Positions 17,202 to 25,915 of a stretch of DNA of 64,000 nucleotides are shown piece by piece. Both the position numbers and the translations under genes were made by a program. Numbering within the stretch: position 1 is the stretch's first letter; each line of letters opens with the position of its first letter. Source of the DNA: Nanobdellota archaeon (lineage in GTDB: Archaea; Nanobdellota; Nanobdellia; Pacearchaeales; GW2011-AR1); assembly GCA_018815925.1 (NCBI GenBank), contig JAHIWS010000020.1, forward strand, positions 1 through 64,000. The letters are read 5' to 3'. The notes under the pieces are model-generated. The model ran no database searches. It was given only the letters and a program-made list of their open reading frames with translations, and was not told the DNA's origin.

Positions 17202-18080
17202 TTATCTTATCACTATCCTCTCACCATTTGGATCTTTAATAGAAGGATTTTCTTTCACCATCATCTTAGCAAAATCAAAATTATTCTCGTTAGCAAAAGT
17301 GAACCTTGTGGAATACCTCACTTGAAGATCTCTTTCTCGAACAACCCTCCGATAATCTCTTATTATCTCTTTTGGAGGCAGAATGCTGAATCTCCTCTTA
17401 TCGCAAATTATCAAGGCAATTTTTGGGCTAATCGGAAAATGCATTTCAAATCCAAAACATTCCAGGCCAAGGTTCCCATAAGGAAATAAATCAATTTCAT
17501 TATATTCTGCAACAGGATTATCAGAAGTCCAAAAGGGAAATTTTGTTTTATTGATTAAAAGAATCCATTTTAGATCTTTGATTCTTGATTTAAATTCATC
17601 AACTTCTTTAATAATATTGTTATGCATTTTCCTCAATGAATCTTTTTTCATAGATCCTAAAACTTCCTCTTTCAAACTTTCAGATAACTGTTCGCCATAC
17701 TTCTCCAAAAATTGTTTTGAGGTATCTTTTAATGTATTTCTTGTTTCTCTTGTACGGATCATTTGGTAAGCAACAAATTCTGCAATAATATCTTTTTCAT
17801 CCATAGTTAATTTATCCAAATCTTTAATTGAAATTAATTTTTGAATTATGGGATCAAATTTTGTTTCTATTTGTTGTAAAGTTTTTTCTATATCTTGATC
17901 TTCTGAAAGGGTATTATAAAATTCCTTCTCAAAAGCTATGTTTTTTATATTGGTTTGAAAAATTTCCTCTTTTTCTTTATCAAAAACCCAAGTATAATAT
18001 TCTTTGTCATTAAAATGAGAAAAATTTTTTAAATAAACTCTTGGAACAAAATGTTGAACCTTAACTTTTGTTTGCACCAT
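17202..18080 (-). CDS. DUF4238 family protein (last gene of the defence-like operon)
   Basis: A 292-aa protein starting MVQTKVKVQHFVPRVYLKNF, the N-terminal signature of DUF4238, with a central SDNPV motif (FWTSDNPVAEY) typical of the family. The tracked upstream 20 codons overlap the previous gene and are unlikely; from this ATG the overlap is 20 nt. DUF4238 proteins occur in defence gene neighbourhoods, but the activity is not established. Last cistron of a seven-gene leftward unit. Confidence 0.75.
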   Translation of the reverse strand: MVQTKVKVQHFVPRVYLKNFSHFNDKEYYTWVFDKEKEEIFQTNIKNIAFEKEFYNTLSEDQDIEKTLQQIETKFDPIIQKLISIKDLDKLTMDEKDIIAEFVAYQMIRTRETRNTLKDTSKQFLEKYGEQLSESLKEEVLGSMKKDSLRKMHNNIIKEVDEFKSRIKDLKWILLINKTKFPFWTSDNPVAEYNEIDLFPYGNLGLECFGFEMHFPISPKIALIICDKRRFSILPPKEIIRDYRRVVRERDLQVRYSTRFTFANENNFDFAKMMVKENPSIKDPNGERIVIR

Positions 18081-18657
18081 TTTTTTTCTTTCTTTGATTT
18101 TCCAATGCAGGAAGGGTATATTTAACATAATTATATTCATCGATGCATTTTGCCAAAGTTCTTTCTTCTTTGTGAGAAAAATCCTTAAATTCCTGCCGCA
18201 TCTTTTTTAAAAAATTAAAATAATCCTCCGAATCCCCCGTCTTAAAACCCCAAGCTTTTCTGATGTATGCGTCCCACATAATGAAAACTTCTGGAATTGT
18301 TAAATGCATTAATTTTGAAGCGCCCGTATATTGTATGCCCTTGATTTTAGATAAAGTATCAAAAATATGTTTTATTTCTTTTTTATAAAAATCAAGATCA
18401 ATTTCCCTTATTGATTTTCCATCGAATTTTTTAAAGTAAGGTTTTAAATTTTTAACAACCTGTTTAAACTCCTTCAAATCAAAATCTTTCATAGCATATC
18501 TGAATGTAGCAAAATTCCATGTTGAAAGGATGAATAAAAATGCTTCGGTTTCAAAACCTTTTTCAATCATATTAAGGAACATTGGATAATAACTCCCTCT
18601 GTTTTCCAATTCATCAAATCTTTTCAAATTTTCTTCAAAGTCGTTTTTGTTTATCAT
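18061..18657 (-). CDS. defence-operon protein with possible helix-hairpin-helix glycosylase-like motif
   Basis: A 198-aa mostly helical protein. The segment IKGIQYTGASKLMHLTIPEVFIMWDAYIRKAWG resembles the conserved helices of HhH DNA-glycosylase-like proteins (G..laSK.lhf..P..fpi.D..v..al). The catalytic Lys/Asp pair is not certain, so I name only the resemblance. It overlaps the nuclease upstream by 4 nt. Confidence 0.5.
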   Translation of the reverse strand: MINKNDFEENLKRFDELENRGSYYPMFLNMIEKGFETEAFLFILSTWNFATFRYAMKDFDLKEFKQVVKNLKPYFKKFDGKSIREIDLDFYKKEIKHIFDTLSKIKGIQYTGASKLMHLTIPEVFIMWDAYIRKAWGFKTGDSEDYFNFLKKMRQEFKDFSHKEERTLAKCIDEYNYVKYTLPALENQRKKKNGANKS

Positions 18658-19301
18658 TTTCCCTCACACCATTCGCAGCACTTCTTAGGACACTCTCCTT
18701 CAAGAAGTTTTAATGCATTATTCCAAGCTTTCTCCGCCATCTTAACATCAACTTTCATCTTAACAAGATCTGTATCAAATATAACTTCACCTGTTTCAGT
18801 AACTTCTCTTGGAACATAAAACAACAAGAAAAAATAATCTTCGGTTTCATACCCATTTTTTCTTAATAAAAAGTTGTAGATATTTTGTTGGAGTCGGTAA
18901 TGCTCTGCAGTATCTTCTTTCAATGCATATCCTCTTGTTTTATAATCAAGCACAATTAATTTCTTTCCTTTCTTCAAAATATTATCAACGGCTCCATGAA
19001 GTTCGTTTCCTTTCTTGTCCTTCCAACTGACTCCTTTAAAATTGCTCTGCCAAACTTTCATTTTTTCTTTATCATCAAATAGATCCATATTTTTGCATTC
19101 TTTGTTTTCACAAAGTTCTGGCGGCAATTGCCTTTTATCCCGAAATTTATCAAAATGCTTTTTCAGAATACGATCCATTCCCGAAGGCAAACTTGGAAAA
19201 ATTCCTGCAGGTCTTTTCCATACCCTGTGTTGTGCTAACCAAAAACACCGGGGGCATTCTTTCATAAGGTTTAGTGCAGAAGGAGAAAGTTTGTAAACCA
19301 T
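18654..19301 (-). CDS. Cas4/RecB-like PD-(D/E)xK nuclease with probable Fe-S cluster
   Basis: A 215-aa protein of the PDDEXK_1 type. It has LSPSALNLMKECPRCFWL at the N-terminus, catalytic GAVDNIL and VLDYKTRG (D and DxK), QQNIYNF (QxxxY motif), and a C-terminal CPKKCCEWC cluster that with the N-terminal Cys pair could bind 4Fe-4S as in Cas4/AddB. No cas gene is nearby, so it probably acts as a DNA end-processing nuclease within the operon. One-nucleotide gap from the helicase upstream. Confidence 0.8.
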   Translation of the reverse strand: MVYKLSPSALNLMKECPRCFWLAQHRVWKRPAGIFPSLPSGMDRILKKHFDKFRDKRQLPPELCENKECKNMDLFDDKEKMKVWQSNFKGVSWKDKKGNELHGAVDNILKKGKKLIVLDYKTRGYALKEDTAEHYRLQQNIYNFLLRKNGYETEDYFFLLFYVPREVTETGEVIFDTDLVKMKVDVKMAEKAWNNALKLLEGECPKKCCEWCEGK

Positions 19302-19302
19302 T

Positions 19303-21696
19303 TTAATTAAATAAATCCTCGAATTTTTTCCAATCTTTATTCAACTTGCCAGGATAATAATCATAATCTTTTCCTTCATGATAGTGCCAAACATTATTTT
19401 CTTTTACAGCAATTCCCCCAACATAATTTTTTCCAAGTTCTTTTATTTTTAAATTAAGATATTTTGCCTTATCTCTGGTATGACCTCTTCCTTCTGGCAA
19501 GGCAGTATCTCCTTTTTTTGTATCAAATATTCCCACCTTGTTATCTTTAAATAAAATTATCCAGTCTGGATAAAAAAGTCTCCATGCTTCTTCTTTAGTA
19601 TTCCAATACTTAATAGCATAATATTCTTTCCCATAATCTCCATTCTTAAACCACCACAAAATTTTATCTTTTTTTGCATCTATGTACTTCATAAATTCTT
19701 CCTCATTTATCTTTCCTTCTTCATCTTTAAGATAAAATTTATCTAACACGCAAAGATTTGAGGGAATCTCCAAATAATCTTCTGAGAACCAATATTCATT
19801 TAATATAGTAAAATCAATTGCCTCTCTTTCTTCTTGCAACCGCCTTCTATTTTTGATTATTTCTTTTAATATTGGCTTATATTCTTTTATTGATTGTGTT
19901 ATCGCAGGACGAATTATACTCGAAGCCCCCTTGTCCAAATCATTGATAAAAATTTTATACATGTAATTAGAACTATCCGTTAAAACTGACTTAAACCAAA
20001 CTCTAATTGCAGATTTTAATGTGGGAAAAGATCTCGCAATATTAGATATCTTTGCTTCATCTTCTGTTTGTTCTGCCAACAACCTATAGACATAATAATT
20101 AAAAGTTTTTTCAATATCATTATTAGACATCTCTAATTCCAAATCATCTCCAGTTTTATTGAATTCCATACTTAAATTATCGAATTCTATAAATTCAGCA
20201 TTCATAATTATCTTTCTTTTGATGATTGGTTTAAGATCAATTCCTTTTGCTAATAATTTTTTGGATCCTTTTCCGTACAAAAGATCATCTGAAGTTATTT
20301 TAAAATATTTATTCATTGAATTTAAGAAACTTCTTTGAAATTTAAAAGAATCTGCCAAATCTCCGTATTCTAACCTTGAAACAAAATCAGACTTCAACTT
20401 AATATTTTTTATCCCATTTTTTCTCCTAGCAGGAAGTATTGAGGGTTTATTTGGAGAAATTTCTTTCCACTTTTCACTAATTCTATTTCTATCATAATTC
20501 GTGAAAAGAAATCCTGTTTTGATTATCTGAGAATTTGAATAATCTTCTTTTCTTTGAGGTTCAGGCATTCTTAAAATTCTCCCTACCGTTTGAAGATCAA
20601 AGGTTTCAGATTGAATCTCTCTAAATCTAACCAAGATGTGAGCCCGCGGACAATCCCACCCAGTTCCAGCAGTTTGTTTAAATAAAAGAAAATCATGAGT
20701 ATCATCTAATTCTTCAAGAAATTCAGGTTTGGGGTGCTTATCAAACCACCGAGCAATTTTGATTTCTTCTATCCCTTTTTTATGTAATATTTCTGTTGCT
20801 ATTTGTTCCTTTGTTTTTTCCCCCAGCCCAATAAGATTAGAATCATCATTAGGCAATTGTATTAAAACTAAAGGATTAATATTTTTATTGAGTTTTTTAT
20901 ACTCTTTAACAATTTCTTCTCTTTTTTCTATAGCTAAGTCTATCATAGCTTCTTCTAAAGAACCTTCTTTGATTTCTTTTATATATTTTTTTATATTTTC
21001 TTCTGTTTGGACGATTACTTTTTCTTTTATTAATCCCTGTTCAACTACCTTTTCATGAGGCACTTTTACAAAACTATCATATTCTGCAGCCTCCGCAATT
21101 AAATTCTTATCGGGGGTTGCAGAAACATGCAAAACAACACTTGGATTAATCATTTCAATAATCGGTTTTGCCCCTCTTTCTGTAACATGTGTATGGGCCT
21201 CGTCTATAATTAAAATTATTTCTCTATTATCTTTGTGAGTATTTTCAACAAAATCCTCAAAATAAAAACCTGTTTCTTTTCTTTGAGTTTCATCTTCCGG
21301 CCTCCTCAAAACCCTAACTGTTGCTTCTGAACGAGTAACAATCTTTTGCCAATTTAAAAATAAAATTTCATTTTTTTGCAATTTTCCTTTATTAATATCT
21401 GAAAGAGTAAGGAGATTGTTTTCAAGGGTATTTTCAAAATAAGCTCTAAACTTATCTTTACTCTGCATAGCAAGATCATCATTAAACGTAACCCAAATAA
21501 AAGATTTATCTACATCCCATTGTGGGAGTTTATTTAGTCCCCTAATAAAATCTGAAACCATAAATGTTTTACCTGAACCTGTTGGAGCTTGAAAGACTAA
21601 AGGCAATTTCCTTTTTTCATTTTTCCATAAATTTAGAAACTTTTCAGTAAGTTTATCTCTTGCTTCTTTTTGAAATTCTAATGGTGTTATCATCAA
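19303..21696 (-). CDS. type III restriction-like Res subunit (SF2 helicase plus nuclease)
   Basis: A 797-aa protein. It has Walker A (QAPTGSGKT, about 36-44), DEAH box (IIDEAHTH), SATPD (motif III), and motif VI-like QTVGRILRMP. The C-terminal domain contains PDWIIL…GIFDTKKGD, the PD-(D/E)xK catalytic core seen in type III Res. Somewhat shorter than typical Res (about 900-1000 aa). It begins one nucleotide after the DUF365 gene. Expected role: ATP-driven DNA translocation and cleavage of unmodified DNA. Confidence 0.87.
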   Translation of the reverse strand: MMITPLEFQKEARDKLTEKFLNLWKNEKRKLPLVFQAPTGSGKTFMVSDFIRGLNKLPQWDVDKSFIWVTFNDDLAMQSKDKFRAYFENTLENNLLTLSDINKGKLQKNEILFLNWQKIVTRSEATVRVLRRPEDETQRKETGFYFEDFVENTHKDNREIILIIDEAHTHVTERGAKPIIEMINPSVVLHVSATPDKNLIAEAAEYDSFVKVPHEKVVEQGLIKEKVIVQTEENIKKYIKEIKEGSLEEAMIDLAIEKREEIVKEYKKLNKNINPLVLIQLPNDDSNLIGLGEKTKEQIATEILHKKGIEEIKIARWFDKHPKPEFLEELDDTHDFLLFKQTAGTGWDCPRAHILVRFREIQSETFDLQTVGRILRMPEPQRKEDYSNSQIIKTGFLFTNYDRNRISEKWKEISPNKPSILPARRKNGIKNIKLKSDFVSRLEYGDLADSFKFQRSFLNSMNKYFKITSDDLLYGKGSKKLLAKGIDLKPIIKRKIIMNAEFIEFDNLSMEFNKTGDDLELEMSNNDIEKTFNYYVYRLLAEQTEDEAKISNIARSFPTLKSAIRVWFKSVLTDSSNYMYKIFINDLDKGASSIIRPAITQSIKEYKPILKEIIKNRRRLQEEREAIDFTILNEYWFSEDYLEIPSNLCVLDKFYLKDEEGKINEEEFMKYIDAKKDKILWWFKNGDYGKEYYAIKYWNTKEEAWRLFYPDWIILFKDNKVGIFDTKKGDTALPEGRGHTRDKAKYLNLKIKELGKNYVGGIAVKENNVWHYHEGKDYDYYPGKLNKDWKKFEDLFN

Positions 21697-21697
21697 A

Positions 21698-22114
21698 CTA
21701 ATTATCCTCCTTTCTTAAAAATCTACCCGTCATTCCAACAGGCATCTTAATTTTTCTAGGTTGTGAATATTTTCTTATTGATTTGAGATGTAAAACTGCC
21801 ATTTTCTTGTCTTCTCTTCCCTTGCTGTATTCTTTTAATTCAAAATCCTTTAAGAACATATCTTTAAAATATTTTTTTGGAATCTCGTTTAATGAAAGAT
21901 ATTCCACCTTCCCAATTATTGCTTCACCAAAAAGTGTTTTTTTATTCCGAGAAACATAAATAAAAAATTTAAGACCCCTCTTTAAATTACTTTTAGACTT
22001 TTTATTAGGATCATGAGATAAGTATTTTACAAAAATAAATTTCTTCTTCTCAAAGAGATTATTTGCCTGGGCTTCGATTAAGGGGAATACAACCCCAATA
22101 ATTTCATTTTTCAT
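21698..22114 (-). CDS. DUF365/PUA-like domain protein
   Basis: A 138-aa protein whose IIGVVFPLIEAQANNLFEKKKFIFVKYL start, KRGLKFFIYVSRNKKTLFGEAII core and late KYSQPRKIKMPVGMTGRFL match the archaeal DUF365 pattern, a member of the PUA/ASCH/EVE-like fold. Such folds can bind modified nucleobases. Placed between a nuclease and Res, it may sense the methylation state or modified invader DNA (inference). Overlaps the upstream gene by 11 nt. Confidence 0.65.
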   Translation of the reverse strand: MKNEIIGVVFPLIEAQANNLFEKKKFIFVKYLSHDPNKKSKSNLKRGLKFFIYVSRNKKTLFGEAIIGKVEYLSLNEIPKKYFKDMFLKDFELKEYSKGREDKKMAVLHLKSIRKYSQPRKIKMPVGMTGRFLRKEDN

Positions 22115-22799
22115 TTTTTAATTCCTTTAAAGTCTCTATTAATTTACAGGGGTCCTTGCCTATTAAAGATATTCGACATCTCCAAAACTCCCTAAGACCA
22201 AATTTCCAAGTTGCAATCTTCTTATTTTTTATTTTATCTTTAATATCCAAAATTAAAGAAGGCCTATCAATCCAAGAAACAAAATATTCTTCATATTCAT
22301 TTAAATTCATTAAATCATACAATTCTGTAGGAGTTTTATTTTGCCAATTTATTTTTTGACCATTCAACCAATTGTCCCTTTCATTAGTTTTTTTATTAAA
22401 ATAAATCTGTATATGGAAATCTCCCTTTAAATCTTCTATCAATTCTGTTCGTTTAATTATTTTTATGTCCCCTTTTTCAATACAAGATTTTAAATCTCCC
22501 CATGAATCTGGGATTAAAGAAGTTTTAACTTCTATGTGCCATTCATTAACATCCTTCTTTAAAATAAAATCTATATCCATATCTCCAGTTTCGTTTATAT
22601 AATTCGTTTCAGAAAAAATTATTCCATTATCTGAAAACCATCTCTTGAGAGTAATTTCTCCAAGATATCCCCTTATTCTTGAATCAAGTTGTACAATTTT
22701 ACTTCTATTTCTCAAATTATCTATAAACTTTTCTTTCAATGCCTTATCTATTGCTGACAAGACATCTATTTTTGTTATGCTCAACTTTAAAGGATTCAT
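22104..22799 (-). CDS. PD-(D/E)xK restriction-endonuclease-like protein
   Basis: A 231-aa protein. RGYLGEITLKRWF supplies a Glu, GDMDIDFIL the catalytic Asp, and WHIEVKTS the ExK, the standard order of a PD-(D/E)xK nuclease. The C-terminal half has FVSWIDRPSL and a Cys-Arg-rich region of unknown role. It follows Mod after one nucleotide. It is separate from the nuclease domain already present in Res, so the operon encodes at least two, and with the Cas4-like protein three, predicted nucleases. Confidence 0.75.
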   Translation of the reverse strand: MNPLKLSITKIDVLSAIDKALKEKFIDNLRNRSKIVQLDSRIRGYLGEITLKRWFSDNGIIFSETNYINETGDMDIDFILKKDVNEWHIEVKTSLIPDSWGDLKSCIEKGDIKIIKRTELIEDLKGDFHIQIYFNKKTNERDNWLNGQKINWQNKTPTELYDLMNLNEYEEYFVSWIDRPSLILDIKDKIKNKKIATWKFGLREFWRCRISLIGKDPCKLIETLKELKNEK

Positions 22800-22800
22800 T

Positions 22801-24480
22801 TTAATTAATCAAATTGTAAATATTTTTATAGATTTCCAGAATTGGAACAGGGATAGTTTTAATAGTTACATTCTTCAAATACTCAAAGTCTTCAATAAAT
22901 TCATCTTGTCCCCAGCTAAAAACATAAACAGTTGTATCCTTCTTTAATTTTTTAACTGCTTCTATAAATTTATTAAATTGGTCTAACTCTTCTCTAAAAT
23001 AAACTGCCGTATACTTCTTTTTAAGATTATCTTCAAATAATTGATAATATTTTGTCTTTTTTACTAACTCAAGGGTATTTTCCGCAATAGCCAATAATTC
23101 TCCTGCATTATGAGCAAGTTCAACTTTATCTTCATCATTTACATTAAGGATATTATTCTTTCCAATAAAAAGTGTTTCGTAAAATTTAAGAGAATTTCCA
23201 TATTCTTTTATGGATTTTTTTATTCTTGGATAACAAACTTTTTTACAAATTTCACTTTCGTTATTTGTGCATAAAATAAATTGCCTTTTATTTTTCTTAT
23301 TGGATCTTATTATCGCCTCTCCAGAAGTTCCAGACCCAGCAAAAAAATCCAAGAATATTCCTTTCTCTCCCAAAGAAAGGTCGCAAATAAAATCAATCAG
23401 GCCAAGAGGTTTTGGATAATTAAATATATCTTGATTCAACTTTTTTTTCAATTCTTGACTTCCAGCAGAATTGCTAAAATCTATTAATGCTCGATAAGGT
23501 ATAATTCGTTCTCTTTTTTTATTTTCATTATCCACATATTGATATTGTTTGATATATACTTTCCAATTGTCTTTCACTTTTTTAAATACGATAAAATCAT
23601 TTTCAACGCCCCATTCAAATTTCTTTTTACTCCACCTCCAAGTATTGGGTTTTCCTTTTTTCCCTCCTGCCCAAATTTTGGTTTTATCAGGAGTAATAAT
23701 AGGATAGTCTCCTGTTTCATTATAATTCCCTTTATAATCCAAATCTCTCAAATAATATTTCCCTCTAAAATCAACAAACTTGTCAGAATATCTATATTTT
23801 GAATCATTATCAACATCAAGTTTTTCTTTATTAAAAGATAAGACAGAATAATCTTTTGCATAACATAACATATAATCAAACTCTATTGCAATTTTTCCAC
23901 TATCATGACCCGCACCTGCTTTACTTTTCCGAACAAAATTTGCCACAAAATTTTGCTCCCCAAAGATATTATCACAAAGTAACTTTAATTGATACAGTTC
24001 ATTGTCATCAATAGAAATGAAAATTACTCCATTTTTTTTAAGTAAACTCTTAGATAATTCTAATCTCTTTTCCATAAATGAGAGCCAATATCCATGTCTA
24101 AAAGGATGATCTTTTGGAACTTCAGTTCCATCAGGAAACTTGGAAATTATTCTCTTATCTTTATATCTAAATCCATCAGAACCCGTATTATAAGGAGGAT
24201 CAATGTAAATTACATCGATTTTTTCCTTATGAGTATAATTTAAACAAGTTAAGGCATGATAATTATCCCCTTGAATCAAAATATGTTGGGGTTTTCCATC
24301 ATCAGTCTTTATGGCCAAATTGGGAACTTCTTTAAGAACAGGCAATTTATTTTCAACATCATCTTCAAATGCTTCGGGAACATCCATCCAAACCAGACCA
24401 TACCTTTGTTTTTTTACAGATTTTTTAAGCCGTTCAATTTCTTTTTGTAATTTAAATATCTCTTGATCTTTTATCGTCAT
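22801..24480 (-). CDS. type III restriction-like Mod subunit (adenine-specific DNA methyltransferase)
   Basis: A 559-aa beta-class methyltransferase. DPPYNTGSDGF (motif IV, about 95-105) precedes a variable target-recognition region (about 210-340, Lys/Trp/Tyr rich) and FLDFFAGSGTSGEAII (motif I SAM binding, about 375-390). The N-terminus starts with a heptad coiled coil. Architecture and length match type III Mod (N6-adenine). First gene of the unit; the winged-helix gene 108 bp upstream may control it. Confidence 0.9.
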   Translation of the reverse strand: MTIKDQEIFKLQKEIERLKKSVKKQRYGLVWMDVPEAFEDDVENKLPVLKEVPNLAIKTDDGKPQHILIQGDNYHALTCLNYTHKEKIDVIYIDPPYNTGSDGFRYKDKRIISKFPDGTEVPKDHPFRHGYWLSFMEKRLELSKSLLKKNGVIFISIDDNELYQLKLLCDNIFGEQNFVANFVRKSKAGAGHDSGKIAIEFDYMLCYAKDYSVLSFNKEKLDVDNDSKYRYSDKFVDFRGKYYLRDLDYKGNYNETGDYPIITPDKTKIWAGGKKGKPNTWRWSKKKFEWGVENDFIVFKKVKDNWKVYIKQYQYVDNENKKRERIIPYRALIDFSNSAGSQELKKKLNQDIFNYPKPLGLIDFICDLSLGEKGIFLDFFAGSGTSGEAIIRSNKKNKRQFILCTNNESEICKKVCYPRIKKSIKEYGNSLKFYETLFIGKNNILNVNDEDKVELAHNAGELLAIAENTLELVKKTKYYQLFEDNLKKKYTAVYFREELDQFNKFIEAVKKLKKDTTVYVFSWGQDEFIEDFEYLKNVTIKTIPVPILEIYKNIYNLIN

Positions 24481-24588
24481 TTTTGTTTATATCTCCCTAA
24501 GGTGTTTCATACTTTGTTTTAATTCCAGGCCTTAAATTTTATTTTTTTCTGCATGCTTAATTAAGAATAAACGATTTTTTAAAAGCAT

Positions 24589-24861
24589 CTATTCTCCAGA
24601 GACTTTGAATACCTCTCTTAAAATGTTCCTCCCTTTTTTAGTAATTTTATAAAATTTAAATGAACGGTCTTCGGGATTAATACACTTTATTAAATCTTTC
24701 TGAGAAAGTTCTTTTATCGTCGTAGAATTATGAGATTTATATTGTTTAAGTGCCCTCATAATCTCTGGTTGGCTTAATTGAGTGTGATTAGAAAGTAGAT
24801 TAAGCGTTTCTTTCCTCCTTTTTGCTCTCGCAACAAAACCAATTAGTTTTAAATCTACCAT
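24589..24861 (-). CDS. winged-helix transcription regulator
   Basis: A 90-aa protein with an ArsR/MarR-like wHTH: RRKETLNLLSNHTQLSQPEIMRALKQYKSHNSTTIKELSQKDLIKCINP…FKFYKITKKGRNIL. Located immediately upstream of the Mod-Res operon on the same strand and divergent from the 321-aa membrane protein, so it probably represses one or both. Confidence 0.7.
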   Translation of the reverse strand: MVDLKLIGFVARAKRRKETLNLLSNHTQLSQPEIMRALKQYKSHNSTTIKELSQKDLIKCINPEDRSFKFYKITKKGRNILREVFKVSGE

Positions 24862-24945
24862 ATATAAAATGAGTTACAGATATTTTTATTTAGAGGTTAC
24901 AAATTGGGTTACGGAAATAACAACGTTTAAAAAAGCCCAAATCCT
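24862..24945. promoter_or_regulatory. divergent promoter with repeated GTTAC motifs
   Basis: Three GTTAC motifs at 24873, 24896 and 24908 (the last two 12 bp apart, the first 23 bp away) in the gap between the wHTH gene and the membrane protein gene. Half-sites of this spacing would fit an autoregulatory operator; this is positional inference. Confidence 0.35.
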
Positions 24946-25911
24946 ATGAAAAGCATGCCAGAAAAACAAAAATCTTGGATCAGGAGACACTGGATTATTT
25001 CAGGAGTTATAGGGTTCTTTGCATTATTTTTAATCATCGGGGTTTTTCAAGGAGTAAATAATGGAATTACAGGAAATGTAGTTAATGAAGGGCAATCTGA
25101 TTTACCTACTTCATATTCTGAAGCCAAGCAAAAAGCAACAGATGTTTCTTATGAAGAGCTCATGCGGCATGCTGAAACTTATCAAGGCCAATGGGTCTGT
25201 TTTAAAGGAGAAGTTATTCAAGTAATCACAGATCTCCCTAAACTTGAATTGAGAGTGTCTACAAGGGCAGATGAATGGGTTGGTTACATAGAAGACATTG
25301 TTTATGTTTATGCAACTGATTATTCTGGTGAAAGATTATTGGAAGGAGATATGATTCAGTTTTGCGGAAAATCAGGAGGTGCGGTTACTTATGAAGCAAT
25401 TCTTGGTAATAAAATTACAATTCCCGGAATTGAAACTGATGAGGCTTATGTGGAATTAATTGATAAGAGTGAAATAAGTCAAGAGCAAAAACCTGTTGCA
25501 ACACTTGGCCAGATTTGGGTCTCTGCTGAAAACTTTGATGCTGATTCAGATATTGATGGTATTGAATTTAGTCTGCAGCCAAAAGATAGCAAAGGTGGAC
25601 TTGTAAATGTAGAGGGCACTGCAAATATAAAACTCTGGAAGATGGAGTGCACAGAAAGAGGTGAATATGGAGAATATTGCCTTCAAGAAGATTGCACTCG
25701 AAAAGACAGTTTGCTTATTGAAACTTGGTCTCTTCCTATTAACTCAGAAGATTATGATTTCATGGGTGCTAACATTCAAGCAGAATATAAAAGTTACAAA
25801 CCTCAGGGAGATAAGTATGAACAAAAAGGCTGCATAGAAGTAACTTTTGTTGATCCAAAGGGAAATAGTTTCACAACATCTGAGAGGGATATTTATTTAG
25901 CGGGATTTTAA
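24946..25911 (+). CDS. membrane-anchored protein with OB-like and beta-sandwich regions
   Basis: A 321-aa protein. A basic N-terminus and one membrane helix (about 17-37, WIISGVIGFFALFLIIGVFQG) are followed by a domain around SYEELMRHAETYQGQWVCFKGEVIQV… that resembles small OB-fold (tRNA anti-like) secreted domains, then a second beta-rich domain (about 185-320) with several Cys. It would face outside. The only rightward gene in the element's centre; it could be a superinfection-exclusion or virion-surface protein, but nothing proves this. Confidence 0.6.
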   Translation: MKSMPEKQKSWIRRHWIISGVIGFFALFLIIGVFQGVNNGITGNVVNEGQSDLPTSYSEAKQKATDVSYEELMRHAETYQGQWVCFKGEVIQVITDLPKLELRVSTRADEWVGYIEDIVYVYATDYSGERLLEGDMIQFCGKSGGAVTYEAILGNKITIPGIETDEAYVELIDKSEISQEQKPVATLGQIWVSAENFDADSDIDGIEFSLQPKDSKGGLVNVEGTANIKLWKMECTERGEYGEYCLQEDCTRKDSLLIETWSLPINSEDYDFMGANIQAEYKSYKPQGDKYEQKGCIEVTFVDPKGNSFTTSERDIYLAGF

Positions 25912-25915
25912 AGAT

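Noticed and set aside
18654-19301. Cas4 of a CRISPR system
   Set aside because: No cas1, cas2 or effector genes and no array nearby; the operon context is Mod/Res, so I call it Cas4/RecB-like only.
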